From the NCBI GenBank assembly GCA_020152595.1, contig JAIGNY010001849.1, positions 181,501 through 245,500 of the forward strand: 64,000 bases of DNA, read 5' to 3'. This document shows, piece by piece, positions 11,921-21,995 of the stretch. Position numbers and translations under genes: made by a program. Every line of letters begins with the position of its first letter. Position 1 is the stretch's first letter. Origin of the DNA: Chiridota heheva (lineage: Eukaryota; Echinodermata; Holothuroidea; Apodida; Chiridotidae). Below the pieces are notes generated by a model that saw only the letters and a program-made list of their open reading frames with translations, searched no databases and was not told where the DNA came from.

Positions 11921-12167
11921 TCAAAAGACCTAGCTATGTTTATTTCTAAATATACCCTGCTAACCTGGCTATCTAGCTGGGGGTTAAGCAGATATTCTTT
12001 GCTTTTTATGTCATTAAAGAAAGGGGCACTCCACCGAAAAGTGAGTAGGGTTTATTAATCTGGGTCCCTAAAATATCAAATACTTCTCTCGTAATAGTAC
12101 TGAATATCATTCTCACATAAGTATTCAACTTTGACCTCAATATCCATTGGTCAAATGTGCTGGGGCA

Positions 12168-12300
12168 TGCCTCTATATTATGCGGATAATGCCTCTATGT
12201 CATGCGGATAACGCCTCTATGTCATGCGGATAACGCCTCTATGTCATGCGGATAACGCCTCTATGTCATGCGGATAATGCCTCTCTGTCATGTGGATAAC
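12168..12300. repeat. 22-bp minisatellite, about 6 copies
   Basis: The unit is 'gcctctatgtcatgcggata' plus two bases. The central four copies are nearly identical. The outer ones have substitutions (atatta, ctctgtcatgtgg). Confidence 0.93.
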
Positions 12301-14150
12301 TTCTCGTCAAAATTCAAACCAAGTTGGAAGAAAGCCCTCACTTTTTATTTGAGTGAAATTTCAAAACAGGTGTAAAATAATGAGAAAAAACTTCATTTCT
12401 GTTTATGATTAATTTCAATATTTTTGTTGAAAGTAGGAATTGTATCAAGTCATCCTTATACAAATTTGCACTCTGCAGTTTATGACAAGGCAACTAAGGT
12501 CAAGCGGTCATCTACAAAGTTTGAAAGGGGAAACCCATCATGAATATTCATGACACTGCACAAATATTACTGAGCCACAATACAAACAATATGAGTCACA
12601 TTATACAATCTTTACAAAAAATCATGAAAATGTATATATATTTTATTATAACAGAAAATCAAAACTTTTTCTATCATCTTAAGGGAAAAAGGTTTTCATG
12701 AAAGAGAACATTAGGAAAAATAAAAGAGAAATTACTTTAAAATACTCGTTTCACTTCCAAAAATGACACGAGTAACTCGAGCACAGTTAAAACTGATATT
12801 AATGACTTGTGCAATGTCTTGACTAAAACGCCCCTAATCTTGGAATACTTAGCTCTGTAGTTGAAAATCCCTTCATGAGTATAATATGCCTATTAATTCC
12901 CCAGCAAAAACTAAATTCTTGAATTGTAAATTAATGGGGCAGAGAGGTGAGGCTTAATTCAAAACCATCAAAGAACCATGTGCTAAGAATCAAAAATAAA
13001 TCATATACGAGACATGAACAAAGCAAAATTAATATTAAAAGCTACACACCTAAATGTTTGGGACAATTCTGGGGCAATCACAGCTAAATGTACATTTCTG
13101 TAAACTGAATGTGGAAGTTGAAAATATTACAGTCCACAGAAATGGGTTCATCTCATTTGTTATCCACACATCAAAATACTTACAGCCTTTTTTTATCCAA
13201 CTGGAATAAACAATACAATTTTCTTAAAATAATTTTTTGGCTAAGTTACAGAACAGTAATTACTTGAGTATTTAAAGATGACGAGTGCTTTGCAAATCAA
13301 AGCTTTATAACATTTACTGCGCTATCTACATATTCTAATTTCTACCAATCATTTGCATAATTAAATGCTGCATAGATTGAATTAAGGCACGTTTGGCTTT
13401 ACCATCATCATAAGCTGTACGCTTAGATAGTTCTTATAAATATGTACAAAACTACTCGAAACATTCAGAAAATAATTTTCTTTGATTTTACAAAATCAAC
13501 AAATCTCCAAACTGTACTAATCTTTAGGTTTGAAGAATAAGCCTTCCAGCATGAGTTACCACCTTGAGGTAATACAATAATCAATCAGAGGTCCCCCTCC
13601 CCCTCTATTCCCACCTTCAACATTTTATAAGGAACAATTGTTTGAAATCCATTGCAGACCAAAGTAACAAAATTCAGTAAAAAGACTTCCTTGTTTTCAA
13701 TAGATGTTTCTGTCCAATTAATATCAACAAAAATTAGTTTATGTTCAAATAATGCAGTTGTAAAGTTTGTGGGGGCATAGTCCTCCTTACTGTGCATACG
13801 CAATTCAAATTTCAAAACGAGTATTACCTCTTGTTTCTTATAAGAACAGATGCTATTGTTTCTTGTGTGAAATTAGGCCCATTTTTGACATTTTATTCTT
13901 CACTTCATCAAACTTTTTATTTATTTGTTCTTTTGTTTTCAGAGCTAACTTTGTGCCCCATCAAACAATTCCGAAACACTAGAGTAAAAACTAGGAGCCA
14001 CTTGCCACCAATACATTTTCCTAGCATGCCACTGGCTTCTATCATTCATCAAAAGGCCAGCCATGATCAATTTGTATAAAATATTGCATGTGAAGGCTGT
14101 ACAAATAGTTGCTTAAAGCCTCTTTAAGTATGAGGTCCATGTCTCAACAT
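12301..14150. other. AT-rich unique region, possible 3' UTR of the PAWR-like gene
   Basis: No tandem repeats and no supported exon. It lies just downstream (minus strand) of the stop codon at 14545, so part of it could be 3' untranslated sequence. The first minus-strand AATAAA after the stop is at about 13916-13925. Confidence 0.35.
13916..13925 (-). terminator. Candidate polyadenylation signals (two overlapping AATAAA, minus strand)
   Basis: The plus strand reads TTTATTTATT, which gives two overlapping AATAAA hexamers on the minus strand about 620 bases after the PAWR-like stop codon. Another is at 13892-13897. In AT-rich DNA the hexamer is common by chance, so this is only positional support. 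Confidence 0.25.
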
Positions 14151-14308
14151 CCAAATGCTGTGTAACCCAACTTATGTAACCCAACTTATGTAACCCAATG
14201 CTGTGTAACCCAACTTATGTAACCCAAATGCTGTGTAACCCAACTTATAACCCAAATGCTGTGTAACCCAACTTATGTAACCCAAATGCTGTGTAACCCA
14301 ACATATGT
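14151..14308. repeat. ~31-bp minisatellite with nested half-units
   Basis: Units of 'gctgtgtaacccaacttatg' and 'taacccaaat' alternate. Half-units ('taacccaacttatg') are additionally doubled at the left end. Confidence 0.88.
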
Positions 14309-14544
14309 CTGCAATAAATGTTATCCACAAAAACATAACTTTGCAGTTTGCTCTAAATTGAAATATAAACAGATTTTTTAATTATTTTCAAGTACCTGCG
14401 CATACAAATTTCACATTGAAATATTCATAAATAACACCTATTTGTATACATTTTTAGACACAAAGTCACCCTTGCTTGGCACACGGTTCTTATTCCTTGA
14501 AAGAAAGAGATGACATTCAATGTAAAAATAAGATAAATTGTGGA

Positions 14545-14634
14545 CTAGCTGGTTTCAATTGCACTCATGGCTTTCATTAGAATTCTGTTCTCTTCTTTTA
14601 CCTGATTCAGCTCCTCATCCTTATCCGCCACGTC
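14545..14634 (-). CDS. PAWR/Par-4-like gene, terminal coding exon
   Basis: Follows a strong acceptor (minus strand 'tttttctcctcag') and encodes 29 residues ending at TAG: DVADKDEELNQVKEENRILM, then KAMSAIETS. It is a coiled coil with heptad spacing. It enters in phase 0, matching the phase-0 end of the 16438-16740 exon. The joined C-terminus aligns without gaps, from memory, to the human PAWR leucine zipper end (human ...LDDIEDENEQLKQENKTLLK...). In vertebrates this zipper binds atypical PKC, WT1 and DAPK3. The human protein also ends within a few residues of this point. It is recognised by alignment from memory, not by a search. Confidence 0.68.
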   Translation of the reverse strand, partial: DVADKDEELNQVKEENRILMKAMSAIETS

Positions 14635-14742
14635 CTGAGGAGAAAAAGAGGAAAACATTTGAATACTTTGACCAGTGTTTGCATGCTCTTACTTACAACA
14701 TCTTCTCATACTCATTTCCACCTCCTCCACAATCTCTATTCC

Positions 14743-15045
14743 CATAAATTCTCAATTCTCATAAATTCTCAATCCCATCATTTCTTAATTCTTATCAATT
14801 CTCAATTCCTATCATTTTTTAATTCCCATAAATTCTCAATCTCATCATTTTTCAATTCCCAAAAATTTTCAATTACCCTAGATTCTTAATTCCATAAATT
14901 CTCAATTCCCATTATTTCTCAATTCCCATCATTTTTTAATTGTAATCATTTATTTATTCCCATAAATTTTCAATTCCCATCATTTTTTAATTCCCATAAA
15001 TTCTCGATACCATCATTTTTCAATTCCATAAATTCTCAATTGTCA
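14743..15045. repeat. ~15-bp 'aattctcaattcccat' repeats, block 1 (intron)
   Basis: Degenerate units such as 'cataaattctcaattc' and 'catcattttttaattccc' repeat about 20 times. The block lies in the intron between the last two PAWR-like exons. Related blocks at 15469-15700 and 15895-16085 are separated by unique sequence. Confidence 0.85.
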
Positions 15046-15468
15046 TAAATCATGATGAATATCTGTTGCAATAGTTTGGAGTCCAAAATTTTAAGTCTAC
15101 AAGTTTAAACAAAACATCCTTAGAATCACTCATCAATAAACAAACAAAACCTTCACTGCTAAATACTGTCCGATTTGTAAATTATTACTTCAAGCCAGAC
15201 ACATTCCCCACAGGGGAATACCTTTGTCCTTGTGTTGATTGTGAAAGTCAGTGCAGCTGCAGTGAAATCTGTTTACTATTAATGTTAGATTATGACCATG
15301 AAAAGTGAGGTGAAGTGTGTGGATTGTAGAAATAAGAAATCCCTGGTGTAATTGCTTGTGCTGGATTGTGGTTTCTGTTGTGAGCAATATAAAAATATAG
15401 ACCCAACAAATTTCAGATTTTGTCCGGGATTAAGACACAAAATGTATTGCTAGGTTTAGACTTAATGA
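15046..15468. other. Unique intronic stretch, no exon supported
   Basis: Lies between repeat blocks 1 and 2 in the PAWR-like intron. A 65-codon minus-strand open frame here has no convincing splice context. Confidence 0.4.
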
Positions 15469-15700
15469 TTCTCAATCCCATCATTTTTCAATTCCCATAA
15501 ATTTTCAATTCCCATCATTTCACAATTCTCATTAATTCTTAATCCCATCATATTTCAATTGCCATAGAGTCTCAATTCTCATAAATTCTCATATCTAAAA
15601 TGTTCTCAATTCCATCATTTTTTGATTCTCATTCCCATCATCTTTATTTTCAATTCCCATAAATTCTGAATTCTCATAAAATTTTTAATCCCATCATTTT
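15469..15700. repeat. ~15-bp repeats, block 2
   Basis: Same degenerate 'ctcaattcccatcatttt' family as block 1, more diverged. Confidence 0.8.
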
Positions 15701-15894
15701 CAGACATGTGAGTGATGATTTATAAAAGTAGCTGATATTGATCAATTTCCTTATCAAAATAGCTAAGTACATTGTCAATTATGCAGAAAATAGGAGAATC
15801 TAACTTGGAAAATAAGTGAATTTAAGCTTGGAAATAGGTGAAATTAGCTTGGAAAATAGCTGAAATTAGCTAAATAGCTGAAGTCTCACATGCC

Positions 15895-16085
15895 TGCATT
15901 TTTCAAATCCCATCAATTCTCAATTCCCATCAATTCTCAATTCCCATCATTTCTCAGTTCTAATAAATTCTCAATTCCCATCATTTTTTAATTCCTATGA
16001 TTTCTCAATCCCATAATTTTCCAATTCCCATAAATTATCAATGCCCACAAATTCCTCAATTTCCACAAATTCCCAATTCCCATAA
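15895..16085. repeat. ~15-bp repeats, block 3
   Basis: Same family again ('catcaattctcaattccc'). The three blocks share a unit but are interrupted by 190-420 bp of unrelated DNA, so the original array was broken by insertions or the unit was seeded several times. Confidence 0.82.
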
Positions 16086-16437
16086 AGCTCCCGACCATCC
16101 TACATTTGTTGCACACTCAAGGCTTATCTTCTACTATCATGCCCCTTTGATGACTCACAAATTTTGGATAGGCCTATTATGTGGACTATTTTATATAAGC
16201 CCAAATTTTCAAAAAAAGGTGTGAAAAAGACAATTTTACGTGATTTTGATAGTTGCTGTTCAAAGGAATTTCCAACCGTTTTGAAGGTATCTTAATACAG
16301 GTAAGTTCCTATTCCTTTAAAAGCAACCCTCGTACTTGGTACGAAAGCAATCCTCGTACTTGGTATGAAAGCAGAACTGAACAAGACAAAATTACAGCAA
16401 ATTTCCAAATGAAAAAATAACATGCAAAAGTTAGTAC

Positions 16438-16740
16438 TATTTTTAAGCGTTCGATCTGCTGCTCCAGCCTTTCGATGATGCTGTTTGCCTCCGCCAGCTT
16501 CAATTTCAAACGAAAAACTTCCTGGCTGTTGACCTCTGACACTCTTCTTGAGGTGTCTACATCCTCCAATGGTGCTTCTTTATCATAATCAGCTGCTAAT
16601 GAATATTCATGAGTATCACCATCATCTTTGTGGTTACCATTGGTAGTGCCATCATCTTTGTGGTTACCATTGGTAGTGATACCATTCATGCCATCATGGA
16701 CGTCATCTACGTCATCACTGTTAATTTGAATAATGATTCT
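16438..16740 (-). CDS. PAWR/Par-4-like gene, penultimate coding exon
   Basis: 303 bp, exactly 101 codons, between acceptor 'ctttttcatgcatgcag' and a GTACTAA donor (minus strand). The first part is acidic and low complexity (NSDDVDDVHDG). It contains a perfect coding duplication of the 10-residue unit TTNGNHKDDG. It then shows LEDVDTSRRVSEV, similar to the EEDVSSRYS segment of vertebrate PAWR. It ends in the first half of the zipper, RLKLKLAEANSIIERLEQQI. Human PAWR (from memory) has RLVRLMQDKEEMIGKLKEEI at this place. The ungapped alignment to the next exon requires the codon ATA just before the donor, which independently supports this weak-looking splice site. Phase is 0 at both ends. The product would be a pro-apoptotic regulator acting in cytoplasm and nucleus, if function is conserved. 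Confidence 0.68.
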
Positions 16741-16811
16741 CTGCATGCATGAAAAAGAAAATGAGGAAAATCTTGATGCACCAGGTCGAAACTCATGTAC
16801 ACATCAAAACA

Positions 16812-16992
16812 ATGGGAAATACATGCCACACATTGTACAATAATCATGTGGGAAATACATGCCACACCTTGTACAATAATCATGTGGGAAATACATGCCA
16901 CACCTTGTACAATAATCATGTGGGAAATACATGCCACACATTGTACAATAATCATGTGGGAAATACATGCCACACATTGTACAGTAATTATG
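16812..16992. repeat. 36-bp minisatellite, about 5 copies, just upstream of an exon
   Basis: The unit is 'gggaaatacatgccacac' plus 'attgtacaataatcatgt'. It starts only about 70 bp from the acceptor of the 16438-16740 exon, so it lies in the region where a branch point may reside. It contains the near-palindrome 'attgtacaat'. Confidence 0.93.
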
Positions 16993-17267
16993 TCCAACTC
17001 AAAACATATCAACATAAAAGCACTCCATGAAAATGCATAAACATTTCACACATTAATGGGTTGGGGGTATGAATTTAACATAAAACCATTAATTGATGCA
17101 AAATATACAAACCTTACCTTAATTCTTAAATATGTGAATGATTGAAAATGTTTTTTTTTTTAATTTTTAAACTTTGTTCCCCCTACTTCTTGAATCAGGT
17201 TACTTCACAAAATTCTGAACAACTTGACTCAGCTAAAAAAAAAAAAAATGGTTCTAGCAACAGATTT
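16993..17267. other. Short unique stretch
   Basis: No exon or element seen. Poly(T) and poly(A) runs occur near 17150 and 17236. Confidence 0.4.
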
Positions 17268-17575
17268 TAAATTTGGTTTGGTTTGGTGTGGCTTGGGTTG
17301 GTTTGGGTTGGGATGGGATGGGATGGGATGGGATGGGATGGGATGGGATGGGATGGGATGGGATGGGTTGGGTTGGGTTGGGTTGGGTTGGGTTGGGTTG
17401 GGTTGGGTTGGGTTGGGTTGGGTTGGGTTGGGTTGGGTTGGGTTGGGTTGGGTTGGGTTGGGTTGGGTTGGGTTGGGTTGGGTTGGGTTGGGTTGGTTTG
17501 GTTGGTTTGGTGTTGTGTGGGTTGGTGTGGTGTGGTGTGCGTTGGGTTGGGTTGGATTGGTTTGGTTTGGTGATG
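17268..17575. repeat. Pentanucleotide tract (GGGAT)n-(GGGTT)n, SINE-tail-like
   Basis: About 11 GGGAT units (17309-17364) are followed by about 26 uninterrupted GGGTT units (17365-17494), with degenerate TTTGG-type units on both sides. On the minus strand this is (AACCC)n(ATCCC)n directly after 'gttgttaaac', the same junction (GTTAAAC then a 5-bp repeat) seen at 43.2 kb. The G-rich strand should readily form G-quadruplexes. It is not the metazoan telomere repeat TTAGGG. All three frames on each strand are open because only a 5-bp unit repeats. Confidence 0.93.
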
Positions 17576-17699
17576 TTTAACAACACCGCGACAGTCAGAG
17601 TCAAATGTGCCAAGAGGGTGTTAATAAATTATGGTGTAAGAGTTGGGATAGTGAGGAGATGGAAGGTTTGTAAGGGAAAAAAAAGATTTAAATTTGTAT
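17576..17699 (-). mobile_element. Possible 3' part of the SINE at 17700-17992
   Basis: Minus strand reads from the SINE body into 'ctgactgtcgcggtgttg' and 'ttaaac', then the pentanucleotide tract. Whether this 120-bp linker belongs to the same element or to a separate, older retrocopy is not settled. Confidence 0.4.
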
Positions 17700-17992
17700 T
17701 TTAAACTAAATTCATCCGAGCCATTAGGCTCATAGAGTCAGTGCTTATCCCTGGTTTCCGTGGTGCAAGCGGATGAGAGTACATCATGACTCCCCTTATA
17801 CAGAACACCAATCCATCGGAGATTAACTCCCCAACAGTGCTGGTACTCATTTTACAGCTGAGTGGACTGAAGCAAGTAGAGCAAAGTGACTTGCTCAAGG
17901 ACACAATGCAGCGGTCGCGATAGGAATCGAACCAGGTACCTTTCGAATACGAGCATGACTCCTTAACCACTGAGCCATTGCACCGTCAATCG
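17700..17992 (-). mobile_element. tRNA-derived SINE with intact A and B boxes
   Basis: On the minus strand the element begins near 'gacggtgcaatggc' and contains a Pol III A box TGGCTCAGTGGTTAAGG (17961-17977) and a B box GGTTCGATTCC (17923-17933), 44 bp apart, as in tRNA-headed SINEs. The body follows with 'gtgtccttgagcaagtcac' and 'cagtccactcagctg', then 'ggggagttaatctccgatgg'. The head resembles a tRNA but is degraded elsewhere, so it is not called a functional tRNA. A headless relative is at 4842-4991. Confidence 0.85.
17923..17977 (-). promoter_or_regulatory. Internal RNA polymerase III promoter (A and B boxes) of the SINE
   Basis: A box at 17961-17977 and B box at 17923-17933 (minus strand) both fit the tRNA gene consensus closely. 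This copy may therefore still be transcribable. Confidence 0.8.
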
Positions 17993-17999
17993 GGTTGGG

Positions 18000-19235
18000 A
18001 ACATTATATTTCTCCCACACGAAATTGTTTTCTTCTTACCTTTCAGAGATTAATATGAACAGTAAGAGCTGCAATGAATGTATCTGACAAGTGTTTTAAA
18101 GTTTGCCTCCACCTCCTAGGGTTTATGGCCCAACCCATTAATGACCCCACCCCTCAATAAATCATATGTAAACTAAACATTTTCGGAGGTTTTTAAAATA
18201 GGTCAGCAAATCTGAATCGACAGTAACTATTTCTTTAGCTATCAAAAGGAGGTATAATGCAAGCCCCCACCCCTCACTGGTACCTTTCCCAAACACACTG
18301 TGCATCTCTGAAGGCACAGCTCATATGAAACATTTGTCTGCAAAAGTGAACAATCATAAACATATAAAAGAGGTCACTCAACATGTTAGTGCACTGCACA
18401 GCACATAAAACACTCAATAAACAAAAAGACATTCCACAATATTTCAACCACAAACCTTTATGTTTCCTGCATGTGTGGAAAAGAAGAAAACAATTTCTTT
18501 CAAGTTGTACATTTATCAAATTATTGTGCAATAATTTAAAAACTAAACGTGCATTGGTGGATGACTTTAGTTGGGAGAGGTCTAGGTCTGTAAAAAGTAC
18601 TTGAGATCAGTAGTGTAGCCAGCATTAAATCAATGTGGGGGTCTGAGACAGTCCTAGAACCCTGCCATGATGAAGTGTTTAAATTTAACCCATTTCTGAG
18701 GCAATTTTGTCTTTTTAAAGTAAAAAATATTTATATAAAAAGCAAAGTTTATCCCAATTTTGAAAATGTCCTCAAAAAGTGGGGACCCCCCATTCTCCCG
18801 CCTGGGCTATCTCACTGCTTGAGATTATAGATGCTATGCAGCTATTTTGATTGAAGGAGCACTAGATCAGGAAGTGAGGGTGCAATTTTGTAGAGACTGC
18901 AATATTCAGCAGACTTTTGATCCACATGAAGAGCTGTAAAACTTCTCTAACACAAACATTTATACCAAGTAGTTATATAAGATTAAAAAACAATAACATT
19001 TTATCATTTCAGGAGCTGGCAAAAACAGGTCAATGAACATTTGAAAAATGCAAGAAAAAATGCCCATCATTGGTTTAGTTCTCCATTAAATGTAGGCCTA
19101 TCTAAAAAGATGTACCAATGCCAAAACTTATTATAATCATTCATGATCTTTTTGAAAATTTTGAAAATATTCTCAAAACTGTATCTGCCTTTCAGCTTTA
19201 TTTCTAGCTAATGCTTCACTTGGTAACCACTTCTG
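18000..19235. other. Unique intronic stretch, no exon supported
   Basis: Lies inside the 8.6-kb PAWR-like intron (25348 to 16740). Minor open frames at 18.3-18.8 kb have no paired splice sites. Confidence 0.4.
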
Positions 19236-21995
19236 TGTTTCATCCACATAAGATGAACATTGTGCTCCCCATATCACACATGACCTTCACAAAGACGAAC
19301 ACTGTGCTCCCCATACCACACACAACCTTCACAAAGATGAACACAGTGCTCCCCATACCACACACGACCTTCCCAAAGACGAACACTGTGCTCCGTATAC
19401 CACACACGACCTTCACAAAGATGAACTCTGTGCTCCCTATACCACACATGACCTTCATAAAGACGAACACTGTGCTCCCCATACCAGACACGACCGTCAC
19501 AAAGATGAACACTGTGCTCCCCATACCACACACAACCTTCATAAAGATGAACACTGTGCTCCCCATACCACACACGACCTTTGCAAAGATGAACACTGTG
19601 CTTCCCATACCACACACAACCTTTGCAAAGATGAACACTGTGCTTCCCATACCACACACAACCTTCATAAAGATAAACACTGTGCTCCCCATACCACACA
19701 CGACCTTCACAAAGATGAACACTGTGCTCCCCATACCACACGAGACCTTCACAAAGATGAACATTGTGCTCCCCATACCACACACGACCTTCACAAAGAT
19801 GAACACTGTGCTCCCCATACCACACACGACCTTCACAAAGATGAACACTGTGCTCCCCATACCACACACGACCTTCACAAAGATGAACATTGTGCTCCCC
19901 ATATCACACATGACCTTTACAAAGATGAACACTGTGCACCGCATATCACACATGACCTTCGCAAAGATGAACACTGTGCTCCCCATACCACACACGACCT
20001 TCACAAAGATGAACATTGTGCTCCCCATACCACACACGACCTTTACAAAGATGAACACTGTGCTCCGCATATCACACATGACCTTCGCAAAGATGAACAC
20101 TGTGCTCCCCATACCACACACGACCTTCACAAAGACGAACACTGTGCTCCCCATACCACACACGACCTTTGCAAAGATGAACACTGTGCTCCCCATACCA
20201 CACACAACCTTCACAAAGATGAACACTGTGCTCCCCATACCACACACGACCTTTACAAAGATGAACATTGTGCTTCCCATACCACACACAACACAAAGAT
20301 GAACACAGAACCATTTGCAAAGATGAACATTGTGCTTCCCATACCACACACAACCTTTATAAAGATGAACACTGTGCTCCCATACCACACACGACTTCAT
20401 AAAGACGAACACTGTGCTCCCATACCACACACACGACCTTTGCAAAGATGAACACTGTGCTTCCCATACCACTCACGACCTTCATAAAGATGAACACTGT
20501 GCTCCCATACCACACACAACCTTCATAAAGATGAACACTGTGCTCCCCATACCACACACGACCTTTGCAAAGATGAACTCCCCATACCACACACGACCTT
20601 TGCAAAGATGAACACTGTGCTTCCCATACCACACACGACCTTCATAAAGATGAACACTGTGCTCCCCATACCACACACGACCTTTGCAAAGATGAACACT
20701 GTGCTTCCCATACCACACACAACCTTTGCAAAGATGAACACTGTGCTTCCCATACCACACACAACCTTCATAAAGATAAACACTGTGCTCCCCATACCAC
20801 ACACGATCTTTGCAAAGAAGAACACTGTGCTTCCCATACCACTCACGACCTTTGCAAAGATGAACACTGTGCTTCCCATACCACACACAACCTTTGCAAA
20901 GATGAACACTGTGCTTCCCATACCACACACAACCTTCATAAAGATGAACACTGTGCTCCTCATACCACACACGACCTTTGCAAAGATGAACACTGTGCTT
21001 CCCATACCATTCACGACCTTCATAAAGATGAACACTGTGCTCCCATACCACACACAACCTTCATAAAGATGAACACTGTGCTATCACCCATACCTTTACA
21101 AAGATGAACACTGTGCTCCCCATACCACACACGACCTTTGCAAAGATGAACACTGTGCTTCCCATACCACACACGACCTTCATAAAGATGAACACTGTGC
21201 TCCCCATACCATACACAACCTTCACAAAGACGAACACTGTGCTCCCCATACCACACTGTGCTCCCCATACGACCTTCATAAAGATGAACACTGTGCTCCC
21301 CATACCATACACAACCTTCACAAAGACGTACACTGTGCTCCCCATACCATACACAATCTTCACAAAGCCGAACAAGTGTGCTCCCCATACCACACACGAC
21401 CTTTACAAAGAAAAACACTGTGCTCCCATACTACACACAACCTTCACAAAGATGAACACTGTGCTCCCCATACCAGACACGACCTTGACAAAGATAAACA
21501 CTGTGCTCCCCATACCACACACGACCTTCATAAAGATGAAGACTGTGCTTTCCATACCACACATGACCTTCACAAATATGAAGACTGTGCTCCACATACC
21601 ATACACGACCTTCACAAAGACGAGCAAGTGTGCTCCCTATACCACACACAACCTTCGCAAAGAAGAGCACTGTGCTCCCCATACCACACCCACCTTCACA
21701 AAGACGAACACTGTGCTCCCCATACCACACATGACCTTCATAAAGACGAACACTGTGCTCCCCATACCACACACACACGCTCCCCATACCACACATGACC
21801 GTCACAAATATGAATACTGTGCTCCCCATACCACACATGACCTTCACAAAGATGAACACAGTGCTCCCCATACCACACACACGTGCTCCCCATACCACAC
21901 ATGACCGTCACAAATATGAATACTGTGCTCCCCATACCACACATGACCTTCACAAAGATGAACACTGTGCTTCCCCAACCACCTTCACAAAGATC
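19236..21995. repeat. 42-bp minisatellite, about 65 copies, largest array in the window
   Basis: The unit is 'aaagatgaacactgtgctcc' plus 'ccataccacacacgaccttc' plus 'ac'. Variation is concentrated at a few positions: ttcac/ttcat/tttgc before 'aaag', gctcc/gcttcc, cgac/caac. Units with 'tttgcaaag' and 'gtgcttccc' cluster at 20.4-21.0 kb, so blocks of units were duplicated. Several units are shortened around 20.28 and 21.07 kb. The right end (21.35-22.0 kb) is most diverged and has extra 'cacacacgctccccatacc' partial units. A 14-residue period (MNTVLPIPHTTFTK-like) keeps frames open on both strands. There is no sign of real coding. Confidence 0.97.

Noticed and set aside
17309..17494. Internal telomeric repeat
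   Set aside because: The unit is GGGTT/GGGAT (5 bp), not TTAGGG, and it adjoins a SINE.
17920..17990. Functional tRNA gene
   Set aside because: A and B boxes are good, but the sequence continues into a SINE body and no full cloverleaf could be drawn.
19211..21904. Open frames up to 410 codons in the 42-bp array
   Set aside because: They are repeat artefacts present on both strands, with frames broken by unit deletions and no flanking gene structure.
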